A DNA stretch of 64,000 nt from MPNP01 sp965116235 (GTDB taxonomy: Bacteria > Pseudomonadota > Alphaproteobacteria > Rhodobacterales > Rhodobacteraceae): contig OZ220496.1 of NCBI GenBank assembly GCA_965116235.1, positions 2,294,001-2,358,000 of the forward strand, given 5' to 3'. Numbering within the stretch: position 1 is the first letter of the stretch; the number at the start of each line of letters is the position of its first letter. The notes beneath the pieces were generated by a model. That model had not been told where the DNA came from and searched no databases. It worked only from the letters and a program-made list of their open reading frames with translations. Position numbers and translations under genes: made by a program. Of this stretch, positions 26,258-35,460 are shown in pieces.

Positions 26258-27068
26258 GTGCACCATCCTCTTGGGGGCTTGCGAGAAGACATTCAAGAGC
26301 CTGCTGAACATCACCCTGACGCATCAGACTTTCACCAATCAGGAAACATTTGATTCCGTCCTCGGCCAGGGAGTCAAGGTCGCTGGGGGTTGATATCCCT
26401 GACTCTGATACGGCAATCTTTTCTTCCGGCAGAAGTTTCACGAGTGTTCGGGAGGTATCCAAATTCACCGTGAATGTGTGGAGGTCGCGATTGTTCATCC
26501 CGATCAGGTTTGATTGCAATTGTAGCGCTCGATGAAGCTCTTCTTCAGTGTGCACTTCAAGGAGCACGTCCATGCCCCAATCCTGAGCCGTTTGCTCCAA
26601 GGACTGAGCGGTGGCGTCGTCGACCATTGCCATGATGATCAGGATGCAGTCTGCCCGTAACGCTCTTGCTTCAAGCACTTGGATGGGATCAAGCATGAAA
26701 TCCTTGCGAAGGACTGGCATGGACACAGCACCGGCGACTTCGGTCAAGTCGCTCGTTTGTCCCTGAAAGCCAGGAGCATCGGTCAGGACGGATAGGCATG
26801 TTGCTCCGCCGAGGCCGTACGATTGAGCCAACTGGACGGGATTGAAGTGTGGACGTATCAGGCCTTTGGATGGGCTGGCCTTCTTGATTTCAGCGATGAT
26901 GGCATAACCGGTCGCGATTCTTCGCTTCAGAGCCGACGTGAACCCTCGAGGGCGCGGCTGGGCACAGGCTTCCCTTTCGAGGGCTTTATAACCGGTTGAA
27001 GACTTGAGGTGAGCAATCTCTTCAAGTTTGTAGGCTTGAATTTTTGTAAGGATTGATGACACGGCCAA
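26250..27068 (-). CDS. trpC: Indole-3-glycerol phosphate synthase
   Basis: 272 residues, (beta/alpha)8 barrel. It has KKASPSKGLIRPHFNP near residue 63, VLRKDFMLDPIQV near 120, LLEVHTEEELHRAL, IGMNNRDLHTF near 180 and VSESGI near 215, all catalytic or phosphate-binding motifs of TrpC. Start appears to be TTG (27068), one base past the trpD stop; a GTG two codons later is an alternative. It is not fused to TrpF, which must be elsewhere. Operon order trpE-trpG-trpD-trpC-moaC-moeA. Confidence 0.95.
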   Translation of the reverse strand: MAVSSILTKIQAYKLEEIAHLKSSTGYKALEREACAQPRPRGFTSALKRRIATGYAIIAEIKKASPSKGLIRPHFNPVQLAQSYGLGGATCLSVLTDAPGFQGQTSDLTEVAGAVSMPVLRKDFMLDPIQVLEARALRADCILIIMAMVDDATAQSLEQTAQDWGMDVLLEVHTEEELHRALQLQSNLIGMNNRDLHTFTVNLDTSRTLVKLLPEEKIAVSESGISTPSDLDSLAEDGIKCFLIGESLMRQGDVQQALECLLASPQEDGAHE

Positions 27069-27069
27069 A

Positions 27070-28080
27070 TCAGTTTGTACAGACCACGAGATCGTCTAGT
27101 TTCTGCCGAGCACGACCACTGTCGATGGCCTCGCGGGCCATTTCAACGCCGTCCTTCAGGTGCACGGCTCGACCGACCACCACCAAGGCTGCGGCGGCGT
27201 TCAGCAGGACGGCATCCCTGTAGGGAAACATCTCTCCAGCCAGCAGTTTCGTGATGGCTTGGGCATTGTATTGCGGGTCGCCGCCCTTGATCGAGGCAAA
27301 CGGATGAACTGCAAGGCCGGCATCTTCAGGATGAATCTCCGTTTCCGACACCGTGCCGTTGGACAATTCCGCAACGCGGGACTTGCCCGCAATGGAAATC
27401 TCGTCGGTTCCATCGTCTCCATGCACTATCCAGGCTTTGCGGCAGCCCAGCTCGCCTAGGGTCTTGGCCATAGGTACGACAAGTTCCGGGGAAAAGGTGC
27501 CCGTCAGCTGGTATTTGACTTGTGCGGGATTGGTTAGAGGTCCCAAAATGTTGAAGATGGTCCGGGTTCCGAGTTCCTGCCGAACTGGCATGACATGTTT
27601 CATTGCCGGGTGATGCATAGGTGCCATCATGAAGCCGATGCCAACTTGATTGATTGCCTTTTCAGCCGTTTCGGGTTCTGCCATGACATTGATGCCCAAG
27701 GCGCCGAGAACATCGGCGGCGCCCGATTGCGACGAGAGATTGCGGTTGCCATGCTTGGCGACGGGGACGTTGCACCCCGCCACCACGAATGCGGTGGCCG
27801 TCGATATGTTGAGTGTTCCTTTCCCATCACCGCCTGTACCGACAATGTCCATGGCATTTTTCGGTGCTCGTACGCCGATGCACTTTTTGCGCAGCACCGC
27901 GGCTGCGGCCGCGAATTCGTCTACCGATTCGCCACGGGTTCTCATGGCCATGAGAAGGCCAGCAATTTGGGAATGCGTGGTATGGCCCGACATAAGCAAA
28001 TTGAACGCCGCCTCAGCTTGCGCACGAGAAAGGGGCGCATTACTGGCCATGGCAATGTAGTCTTTTATGTCTTTAGCCAT
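27070..28080 (-). CDS. trpD: Anthranilate phosphoribosyltransferase
   Basis: 336 residues. Transfers phosphoribose from PRPP to anthranilate. Signatures are GTGGDGKGTLNIST near residue 82 (PRPP/Mg site), KHGNRNLSSQSGAADVLGALG near 109, and the RTIFNILGPLTNPA segment near 171. Its ATG lies inside the trpG end (8-base overlap), so expression is coupled. The separate trpG and trpD genes contrast with the fused form of enterobacteria. Confidence 0.96.
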   Translation of the reverse strand: MAKDIKDYIAMASNAPLSRAQAEAAFNLLMSGHTTHSQIAGLLMAMRTRGESVDEFAAAAAVLRKKCIGVRAPKNAMDIVGTGGDGKGTLNISTATAFVVAGCNVPVAKHGNRNLSSQSGAADVLGALGINVMAEPETAEKAINQVGIGFMMAPMHHPAMKHVMPVRQELGTRTIFNILGPLTNPAQVKYQLTGTFSPELVVPMAKTLGELGCRKAWIVHGDDGTDEISIAGKSRVAELSNGTVSETEIHPEDAGLAVHPFASIKGGDPQYNAQAITKLLAGEMFPYRDAVLLNAAAALVVVGRAVHLKDGVEMAREAIDSGRARQKLDDLVVCTN

Positions 28081-28660
28081 TTGGCCTGCTTCCGGACAGA
28101 TTCAAAAACCGTTTCAAGATTTTCATGCCGTGCTCCGAGGCTATGCTTTCGGGGTGAAACTGGACACCGTAAATGGGCAGGCCGGTGTGCCTGAAACTCA
28201 TGATTGTGCCATCGTCCAACCACCCATTGACCTCTAGGCATTCGGGAAGCGTTTGACGATCGACAATGAGGGAATGATATCGCGTTCCAAGAAAAGGTGA
28301 CGGGACGCCTTCGAGGATGCCCGTGCTGGAATGAAAAATCTGGCTTGTTTTACCATGAACGATCTGAGCACACGGGATAATTTTACCGCCCAAGGCATGA
28401 CCGATGACTTGATGTCCAAGACACACGCCAAGGAGGGGCGTTCTGGATTGAACTGCCGCCAAGGTCAGATCGGTGCAAATGCCAGCCTTTCCTGGACCGC
28501 AGGGCCCAGGAGACATGACGATCCCGTCGGGCGCTTCGGCGATGATATCGGCGGGGTGTCTTTCATTGTTCCGGACAACTCGCAACTCCGCACCCAAAGC
28601 TCTAAGATACTGGACGAGATTGAAGGTAAAACTGTCAAAATTGTCGATCAGGTAGTACAT
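28073..28660 (-). CDS. trpG: Anthranilate synthase component II (glutamine amidotransferase)
   Basis: 195 residues from the ATG at 28660 (MYYLIDNFDSFTFN), the standard family start; a longer frame overlapping trpE is rejected. It has the class I amidotransferase triad: the nucleophile Cys in LLGVCLGHQVIG near 82 and His/Glu in VQFHPES near 172. MSPGPCGPGKAG near 53-64 is also typical. It supplies ammonia to TrpE, encoded 20 bases upstream; in some bacteria the same subunit also serves PabB. Confidence 0.95.
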   Translation of the reverse strand: MYYLIDNFDSFTFNLVQYLRALGAELRVVRNNERHPADIIAEAPDGIVMSPGPCGPGKAGICTDLTLAAVQSRTPLLGVCLGHQVIGHALGGKIIPCAQIVHGKTSQIFHSSTGILEGVPSPFLGTRYHSLIVDRQTLPECLEVNGWLDDGTIMSFRHTGLPIYGVQFHPESIASEHGMKILKRFLNLSGSRPNG

Positions 28661-28680
28661 TTGAGCATCGTTTTGCAGTC

Positions 28681-30198
28681 TCAGTTGTCCGTCTTGATCG
28701 GTTCCAATACATACCGATAGGTGTTTTCGGCTGCCTTGCGCAGGGCCATCGACTTGTTCACGGTTTCCTGCCACTCGGAAGCCGGGTCACTGTCGAAGAC
28801 GACACCGCCTCCCGCCTGAACATAAAGTGTCTGATCCTTGATCACGGCCGTTCTCAGGGCAATGCACATGTCCATCTCGCCATTGCTTGAAAAGTATCCG
28901 ACGCCGCCAGCATAGATGCCACGTTTCGTTTTTTCCAGCTCATCAATAATTTCCATGGCCCGGATCTTGGGTGCACCGGACACGGTCCCGGCCGGCAATC
29001 CGGCCATGAGGGCCGACAGGGCATCTTCATCCTCGGACAATTCCCCGACAACATTGGACACGATATGCATGACATGGGAGTAGCGCTCGATGACAAACTG
29101 TTCATTCGGATTGACGGTCCCGACCTTGACAACCCGTCCGACATCGTTCCGTCCCAAATCAAGCAGCATGAGGTGCTCGGCTCGCTCTTTTTCATCGGCG
29201 AGCAATTCGTCGGCCAAGGCTTGATCTTCCTCCTTCGACCGACCTCTCGGTCGGGTTCCAGCGATCGGGCGTATTGTAACCTGCCGGTCTGCGACCCGCA
29301 CAAGGATTTCCGGGCTAGCTCCGATCACGTGAAATCCATTGAAATTGAAAAAAAACATGAAAGGTGACGGATTGGTCTTTCGGAGAGCCCGATAAAAGGC
29401 AAACGGCTGATAATCAAACTCCAACGACCATCTTTGGCTGGGTACCATCTGGATGATGTCACCCGCTCGAATGAAGTCCTTGGCCTTCTCGACCATCTGC
29501 ATGTACGCTTCGCGTGTCACCTCATGCTGGAAGTTCTGCAGAGGAGTTCTCTTGATTCGTGTCGCTGAATAGTTGAAAGGCTGTTCTAGCCGCTTTTTAG
29601 CACTTCGCAACCGTGCCTGTCCGAGTTCATAAGCCCTCTGGGCCGAGATTTTGGCATTATGCCACACAGGCGTGACCAGGGTGACTTCGCCCTCGACGCC
29701 ATCCAGTACGGCCACGACTGAAGGACGGACGAGCAAGGCGTCCGGCGTTCCCAAGGGATCCGGATTGACATGGGGCAGGTGCTCGACCAGGCGAATCATG
29801 TCATACGCCAAAAAGCCAAAAAGACCGGCTGAGCTGGCCGGCAAATCTTCGGGGAGATCGATCCGGCTGGCTTGAATCAAATTCCGGAGCGACCCGAAAG
29901 GATCATTGGACTGCTGGGGCAGCCTGCAGTCGGGTTCGAAGCCATCCATCCAGTTTATGCAAGCCGTTTCGCCCCGACATTGCCAAATCAAATCCGGTTC
30001 AAGTCCGATGATGGAATAGCGTCCGAGTTCTTCTCCTCCTGTGACCGATTCAAGAAGAAAACTGTATTTCTCGGCTCTAGTGAGTTTGAGGAGGGCGGTT
30101 ACAGGTGTGTCGAGGTCCGCCGCAAGCTTAGCAAACAAAACCTGATTGACTTGCGAATCATACTGGCTCTCAAACTCCTTGAACGAGGATTGATCCAT
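28681..30198 (-). CDS. trpE: Anthranilate synthase component I
   Basis: 505 residues. Converts chorismate to anthranilate, the committed step of tryptophan synthesis. The chorismate-binding domain carries IVPSQRW-like QMVPSQRWS near 255, RPIAGTRPRG near 315, DLGRNDVGRV near 350 and GAPKIRAMEIIDELE near 415. An N-terminal LESVTGGEELGRYSIIG is the feedback-binding LLES-type region for tryptophan. SD AGAGG precedes the ATG. No leader peptide with tandem Trp codons is seen in the 9 bases from ppiD, so attenuation at this point is excluded and the operon may start further upstream. Confidence 0.97.
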   Translation of the reverse strand: MDQSSFKEFESQYDSQVNQVLFAKLAADLDTPVTALLKLTRAEKYSFLLESVTGGEELGRYSIIGLEPDLIWQCRGETACINWMDGFEPDCRLPQQSNDPFGSLRNLIQASRIDLPEDLPASSAGLFGFLAYDMIRLVEHLPHVNPDPLGTPDALLVRPSVVAVLDGVEGEVTLVTPVWHNAKISAQRAYELGQARLRSAKKRLEQPFNYSATRIKRTPLQNFQHEVTREAYMQMVEKAKDFIRAGDIIQMVPSQRWSLEFDYQPFAFYRALRKTNPSPFMFFFNFNGFHVIGASPEILVRVADRQVTIRPIAGTRPRGRSKEEDQALADELLADEKERAEHLMLLDLGRNDVGRVVKVGTVNPNEQFVIERYSHVMHIVSNVVGELSEDEDALSALMAGLPAGTVSGAPKIRAMEIIDELEKTKRGIYAGGVGYFSSNGEMDMCIALRTAVIKDQTLYVQAGGGVVFDSDPASEWQETVNKSMALRKAAENTYRYVLEPIKTDN

Positions 30199-30207
30199 GG
30201 CCAGCCT

Positions 30208-32067
30208 CTACTGCAGTTGCGCGTGTATTGAATTGATGATGTCATCATTCAAGAGAAACTCCTTGGTATTGAGCAGCTCTTGGGTATAGAGATTGTAATA
30301 GTCCACACTCATTCCTTGCTTCAGCTGAACCTCAAACTGGGGAAGGGCTTGCGCAAGCAGCTGGTCTTGCCGGTCAGCCGGAAGAATGTCGGTGAGAAGC
30401 GCCAGCATGACGCTGTCCCCGTCATTGACAACGGTAGCCGTATTGGCACTTTCAAGTTCGAAGGCGGCTTCATGGACCCAGTCGGGGGTGTTTTCCGGTG
30501 CTTCCAGACGGGTCTGCTCCACGACCATAATAACCTGGCCCAAGCCGATCTTTCCCAGTTCAACTCCGGCTTCAAGAGCCGTTCGATTCTCTTCAGCCAG
30601 ATCAATTTTTTGCTGGAGCAAATTGCCAGTCCCCCAGTCATCAACGACCTGTTCCCGGACGTCGTCAAAGGGTTGAAGGAAAGGTGCCTTGGTCGCATCC
30701 AGTCGCAGCGCCACGACCCCTCCATTGTCAAGCTCAATGATTTCGGGAAATGAATCTTCTGTCAGTGACCGGGCGGCCGTCCTGAATGCGGCAAAATCGG
30801 TTATCCGGTCGGTGGAAAGGCTGCTGTAGGAAATCCGACCAAGAACAAGTTCGGTCTCATCAGCAAGTTCTTCCAGCGTCGCTCCAGCTGCCAAGATGTT
30901 GTTGTAGGTCTCGATGCTGTCGCTGATCATGTCTTGGGCCATCTCCTCCACTTTCCGGCTTCGCAACTCCTCCTTGGCATCCTCAAATGGAGTGTATTGC
31001 GGTGGAACTATAGCATTGATCCGGAACAGGGCGGTGCCGAGCTCGATCTCGACGGGGCCGACAACAATCAGTTCATCAGTGCCGAACACCATGTCGGCGA
31101 CACTGTCGGGCAGCTCTTCATAGCTGACAAGACCAAGATCGAGATCCTCGGGCAAGATTCCTTTTTCTGCTGCAATATCGTCAAACTCTTTCGTACCCTC
31201 TTGGACGGCATCGAAGGCTTCTTGTGCCGCTTTTGGATTGGCGAATATCAGGCGATCGAGAGCGCGGGTTTCAGGTATGTCGTAAAGTTCACTGGACGCT
31301 TCATACAAGGCCAGCAAGTCCTCATCGGGAATGATCAGAGAATTTTCCTGCATCTCGGGCAAAAGCCAGACGAAGGTGATTTCTTGCGTTGATGGCAAGG
31401 TGTAGGCATCCGGGTTTGCATCATAGTGCTGCCGGAGCTCAGCCTCTGTCCCTTGCGGGTCGGGATGGGTCAAAAACGCATCGGTAATTTCGACCCATTG
31501 GTAGGTTCGACGCTGGAATGCATGCTCTACTGACTTGTCGAGATAGTATTGGGGCGGTTCGATTCCTGCTGCAATGGCGCGGAGAAGCAGATTGCGGGTG
31601 AACTCTTTGCGAATGATTTCATCATATTCGGACTTGGTCGTATTGTTGTTCTGTAGGGTCAGCTCATAGAGAGTTCGGTCAAATGATCCATCCACGCCTT
31701 GGAAGCCGGGATTGTCGGTAATGGTCTTGAAGATGGCCTCATCGCCAACGGACAGCCCGATTTCATGGAGTTCGTCATCCATTGCGGCATCCCGGGTGAT
31801 GGATGCCAATGCCTCCTGTGACGCACCGATCGCTATGGCGTCTTGGTAGGACAGGGCAGTGCCGAGCGTACGAGCCAGGTTGTTGGTTGCATCTTGCAAA
31901 GCGGTATAATACTCATCCACGGTGATTTCTTCTGAACCCACCTTGCCTATGGTGTTCGCAATGCCGGAATAGTTGCCGATTCCGAACCCCATCAGACCCA
32001 ATACCAGAAGACCGAGCAGAATCCAGACAGAAATGTCCATGGCCTTATTGCGCCGACGTGTTGCCAT
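30208..32067 (-). CDS. ppiD: Periplasmic folding chaperone / peptidyl-prolyl isomerase (PpiD/SurA-N type)
   Basis: 619 residues from the ATG at 32067 (GAGG 5 nt upstream). A short basic cytoplasmic tail (ATRRRNK), one membrane anchor (about residues 12-30, SVWILLGLLVLGLMGFGIG), a SurA-N-like helical chaperone domain (to about 250), a degenerate parvulin domain (about 260-370, ETRALDRLIFANP...) and a C-terminal helical domain. PpiD helps outer-membrane and periplasmic proteins leaving the Sec translocon. It sits directly before trpE with 9 bases between, so it may lead the trp operon, an order also recalled from Rhodobacterales. Confidence 0.9.
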   Translation of the reverse strand: MATRRRNKAMDISVWILLGLLVLGLMGFGIGNYSGIANTIGKVGSEEITVDEYYTALQDATNNLARTLGTALSYQDAIAIGASQEALASITRDAAMDDELHEIGLSVGDEAIFKTITDNPGFQGVDGSFDRTLYELTLQNNNTTKSEYDEIIRKEFTRNLLLRAIAAGIEPPQYYLDKSVEHAFQRRTYQWVEITDAFLTHPDPQGTEAELRQHYDANPDAYTLPSTQEITFVWLLPEMQENSLIIPDEDLLALYEASSELYDIPETRALDRLIFANPKAAQEAFDAVQEGTKEFDDIAAEKGILPEDLDLGLVSYEELPDSVADMVFGTDELIVVGPVEIELGTALFRINAIVPPQYTPFEDAKEELRSRKVEEMAQDMISDSIETYNNILAAGATLEELADETELVLGRISYSSLSTDRITDFAAFRTAARSLTEDSFPEIIELDNGGVVALRLDATKAPFLQPFDDVREQVVDDWGTGNLLQQKIDLAEENRTALEAGVELGKIGLGQVIMVVEQTRLEAPENTPDWVHEAAFELESANTATVVNDGDSVMLALLTDILPADRQDQLLAQALPQFEVQLKQGMSVDYYNLYTQELLNTKEFLLNDDIINSIHAQLQ

Positions 32068-32157
32068 CAATACCTCGAAGTTGGAAAGTCAGTGCCATTA
32101 ACTAGGCTTGAGCGATTGAAATTCAAGAGCGATTTCAGCTCATCATGTTCCGGCATT

Positions 32158-33366
32158 TCAGACCAGCAGGGGCTTGTTGGCATGGGTAAACTGCTGGAGC
32201 CTTCGAAACAACTCGGCGATGTCGTTCATATCGACATTGGCAAAGGCTATCCTGACGTGTTTTCCGTATTCTCGGATACTTTCCTCCGACGATTTGTTCT
32301 CGAACATCGTATCCGGCAGCAGAAGGATATTGGCATCCCGCAGCAGCATCTTGGCAAGCTGTTCGGAATTCATGGCAAAAGGATGTCGGACATAGGCAAA
32401 ATAAGCACCACAACATAGCAGCTTCCAGCCCCGAATCTGAGCAAAGCCCGACTTGATGGCCCGGGCGCGATTTTGGATGGCTTTCTTCTCTTCAGCCAGC
32501 CATGACGCCAAATTCTTCAGCCCATACAATGCGCCAGTCTGGGCCAGCTGATTGGGGCAGATCGCAACCGTATCCAAATACTTTTCAACTTCAGTCAAAA
32601 TGTCTTCGCCGGCAATCATGCACCCGACACGATGGCCCATTAAGCGGTACGCTTTGGAAAACGAATAGAGGTGAATGAGTGTGTGTGGCCAGTCAGCATC
32701 GCCAAACAGGTCATGGAGTCTGGTTTCCGGGGAGATGAAGTCCCGATAGGTTTCATCCAGAATCAACTTGATGCCGTGCTCCCGGGCCAACTCATAAAAT
32801 TGCCGAATCAGGCCGGGATCATATTCGGTGCCACATGGGTTGTTGGGTGAAATCAAGACTATGGCCTTCAGATTGTCACTCCACAATTTTCGGGCTTGCT
32901 TCAGGTCGGGCCGCAAATGTTCGTTCAGATTCAGAATTCGGGCTTCAATGCCCATCATGTCGAGCCACATTTTGTGGTTGAAATACCATGGAGCGGTAAT
33001 CATGACGGCGTTGCCCGCTTGTGCCAAAACCGAAATGGCCGCCGTGAAAGCCTGATTGCAGCCGGACGTTATGGCAACTTGGGTGGAATCCATGCAACCG
33101 TTGTAAAGTCGTGACCACCTGTGTGCAACTTCACACCGCAATTCCGGATCGCCCAGAACCGGGCCATAGGCATTCGCACTTGGATCTCTGAGAGCAGCCT
33201 GGGCAATCGCGTCACGGAGTTCGGGGTGAGGGCAGCCAGCAGGAGCCGCTTGCGCCAAATTGAGTCGTTTCAGGTTCGTTCGGGTCCGGATATCGCTTGC
33301 CCACCGTCCGGCTTCCATTACAGGCGAGTTCATTGTACGCTTGAAGTTGGGATTGAAGTCAAACAT
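32158..33366 (-). CDS. PLP-dependent aminotransferase (class I/II) linked to a TRAP transporter
   Basis: 402 residues, fold type I. PLP-site motifs are SPNNPCGTEY near 175, LDETYRDFI near 205 and YSFSKAYRLMGHRVG near 237-251, where the Lys in SFSK forms the Schiff base. A C-terminal RIAFA-type Arg for the substrate carboxylate is present. The ATG is only 4 bases after the dctM stop, so it is the last gene of a dctP-dctQ-dctM-aminotransferase operon, suggesting that it acts on the imported compound or its product. The exact substrate cannot be read from the sequence. Confidence 0.88.
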   Translation of the reverse strand: MFDFNPNFKRTMNSPVMEAGRWASDIRTRTNLKRLNLAQAAPAGCPHPELRDAIAQAALRDPSANAYGPVLGDPELRCEVAHRWSRLYNGCMDSTQVAITSGCNQAFTAAISVLAQAGNAVMITAPWYFNHKMWLDMMGIEARILNLNEHLRPDLKQARKLWSDNLKAIVLISPNNPCGTEYDPGLIRQFYELAREHGIKLILDETYRDFISPETRLHDLFGDADWPHTLIHLYSFSKAYRLMGHRVGCMIAGEDILTEVEKYLDTVAICPNQLAQTGALYGLKNLASWLAEEKKAIQNRARAIKSGFAQIRGWKLLCCGAYFAYVRHPFAMNSEQLAKMLLRDANILLLPDTMFENKSSEESIREYGKHVRIAFANVDMNDIAELFRRLQQFTHANKPLLV

Positions 33367-33370
33367 GACC

Positions 33371-34783
33371 TTACAGCAATGCCGGGAGCCACAACACGAT
33401 TACGGGGAAAGCGATCAACACTCCGATCGTGATGATGTCAGCGACAAAAAAAGGCGACACCCCTTTGAAAATCTCCTGTACCGAAATCGGAAAATTCGAC
33501 TCCTTTGTCACGCCGGCAACCACAAAGCAATTCAGGCCGATCGGCGGCGTGATAAGACAGAGCTCGGCCATTTTGACGACAATTATTCCGAACCAGATGC
33601 CGCACTCTTCGGCAGTCATGCCAAAGCTCGACATTTCGCGGGTGACATCGGCTCCACCATTCAGGGCAATCACCGCGGGATAAACAACGGGCAAAGTCAG
33701 AATGAGCATGCCTATGGCATCCATGAACATCCCCAAAATGACATAGCAGCATAAAATGATCAACAGTGTGAGTAGGGGTGGTTGGTCCAAATTGCCAATC
33801 CATTGGGAGAATTCCTGAGGAAGTTGCGCATAGCCGAGATAGCGAACAAAGATCAGCACCCCCCAGATCATGGCGAATATCATGGCCGTGAGCTTGGCCG
33901 TTTCCAAAAGCCCTCCTTTGAGTTGTTGCCACCGCATGCCCTTCCACAGGGCCATGGCCAAGACGACAAAAGCCCCCAAAGCTCCCGCTTCGGTGGGGGT
34001 GGCCCAACCAAAGTAGATGGAATAGATGATGATGAAGATAACCAGAAATATGGGAAGGGTTTGGGGCAAGCTTTCCAATCGTTGCCACCAGCTGTATCCT
34101 GAGACGGGAGGTCCCAGATCTTTTTTGTAGACGGCCATGCTTATGACCAGAAGGGCGTAGATTGCCGCTGATACCGCCCCGGGCAGGAAACCGGCGAGGA
34201 GAAGCTTGCCGACTGATTGTTCGACGATGATTGCATAGATCACCAGAATGGCTGACGGGGGTATGAGAGAGGCCAAGGTTCCACCGGCGGCCACTACCCC
34301 GGCCGCAAACGACCGATTGTAATTCAGGGCCAGCATTTCCGGGATGGCAATGCGGGAGAAAACGGCGGCGGTAGCCACGGAAGCTCCTGAAACGGCAGCG
34401 AAGCCGGCCGTTGAAAACACGGTTGCCACACCAAGTCCGCCCGGTAACCAGCCGACCCACCTTTTGGCGGCCTCAAACAGATGCCGCGTCAAGCCGGCGA
34501 AATAGGCCAGATAGCCAATGGCAATGAAGGCCGGAATCAGTGAAAGGGTATAGGAAGAAACCTTGGAGTGGGGAATTTGCCCCATCAGTTTAATGGCCGT
34601 TATGAATCCCCTGTCAACCCCTTGCTTTTGGATGAAAAACAGGCATAACCCGATAAACCCTGTCAGGGCGGTCGCAAAAGCGACTCGTACGCCAATGACG
34701 ACAAGCAGGAAAAGAAAGGCTGTAACCCAAATGGAAATTTCGAAAGGGCTATAGCCTTCAAGGAATTGCTGCAGGTCAATCAC
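33371..34783 (-). CDS. dctM: TRAP transporter large permease (DctM)
   Basis: About 470 residues with 12 or more membrane segments of the DctM/UIT family, including ASVATAAVFSRIAIPEM, SLIPPSAILVIYAI and TPTEAGALGAFVVLA, all conserved in DctM. I start it at the GTG at 34783, which overlaps the dctQ stop (GTGA); a TTG six codons upstream is less likely. It provides the Na+- or H+-coupled transport channel, in complex with DctQ. Confidence 0.93.
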   Translation of the reverse strand: MIDLQQFLEGYSPFEISIWVTAFLFLLVVIGVRVAFATALTGFIGLCLFFIQKQGVDRGFITAIKLMGQIPHSKVSSYTLSLIPAFIAIGYLAYFAGLTRHLFEAAKRWVGWLPGGLGVATVFSTAGFAAVSGASVATAAVFSRIAIPEMLALNYNRSFAAGVVAAGGTLASLIPPSAILVIYAIIVEQSVGKLLLAGFLPGAVSAAIYALLVISMAVYKKDLGPPVSGYSWWQRLESLPQTLPIFLVIFIIIYSIYFGWATPTEAGALGAFVVLAMALWKGMRWQQLKGGLLETAKLTAMIFAMIWGVLIFVRYLGYAQLPQEFSQWIGNLDQPPLLTLLIILCCYVILGMFMDAIGMLILTLPVVYPAVIALNGGADVTREMSSFGMTAEECGIWFGIIVVKMAELCLITPPIGLNCFVVAGVTKESNFPISVQEIFKGVSPFFVADIITIGVLIAFPVIVLWLPALL

Positions 34784-35409
34784 TTGGGGGATTCGTCCCA
34801 ACCCTCGACCTCGGTCGCGGCCTGTTCGGACACGGTTTGCATCGTTGGTACGGCAACCGGTCGATCAGATTTCAACTTCAAAGCGCGGGCGTAGCCCCAA
34901 ACTTGCAGAAGGAGGCGTATCCAGAACAGGCTCAAGCAGACCGGAACAAGAAGTTTGGCCGGCCAGATGGGCAATCCGATGTCAATTGTGCTGTCACGAC
35001 TCCAATTCGGCGCTCCCCAGTCGAAGCTCCGAAGAAAATGGAACCATGTGCCGTAGATCAGAACAGTGGCAATCAACAGAAGCACGATTGTCGATATCAG
35101 CTCTACGCGCCACAGATTGCGGCCGTGCAACTTTCCAATTAGGACTTCCATCCTTACGTGACTCCCTTCGCGCTGACAATAAGACAGACCCGCAAAGGCA
35201 ATGACGATCATGCATTGTTCAACCCAGTCAACAAACCCAGGAAGAGGCAGGTTGAGAAGTTTCCGACCTAGAACATTGATTGTGGCCAGGCAGATCAGGG
35301 CAAAAACGATGACGCCACTCAATACGGTAAAGTTTTTCTCAACGGACAGGTAAAGCCTGTCAATTCTGGATATGAGAGAGTTATCGGAGGGTACGACCGA
35401 ACTTGACAT
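34780..35409 (-). CDS. dctQ: TRAP transporter small permease (DctQ)
   Basis: About 209 residues from the ATG at 35409; a TTG at 35448 could add 13 residues. Four membrane segments: TVLSGVIVFALICLATINVLG, a second with WVEQCMIVIAFAGLSY, then LLLIATVLIYG and LLVPVCLSLFWIRLLLQV. The EGSHVRME motif after segment two is the DctQ signature. It forms the membrane partner of DctM. Its C-terminal tail is acidic and cytoplasmic. Confidence 0.9.
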   Translation of the reverse strand: MSSSVVPSDNSLISRIDRLYLSVEKNFTVLSGVIVFALICLATINVLGRKLLNLPLPGFVDWVEQCMIVIAFAGLSYCQREGSHVRMEVLIGKLHGRNLWRVELISTIVLLLIATVLIYGTWFHFLRSFDWGAPNWSRDSTIDIGLPIWPAKLLVPVCLSLFWIRLLLQVWGYARALKLKSDRPVAVPTMQTVSEQAATEVEGWDESPK

Positions 35410-35460
35410 GGCATCAGGGGGGAGGGGAGTCGCCGGATTCCCCGGCAACTCACGGACTGT

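Noticed and set aside
33438..34460. 340-codon second frame within dctM
   Set aside because: Low hydrophobicity, odd His/Arg-rich composition; dctM is complete in the other frame.
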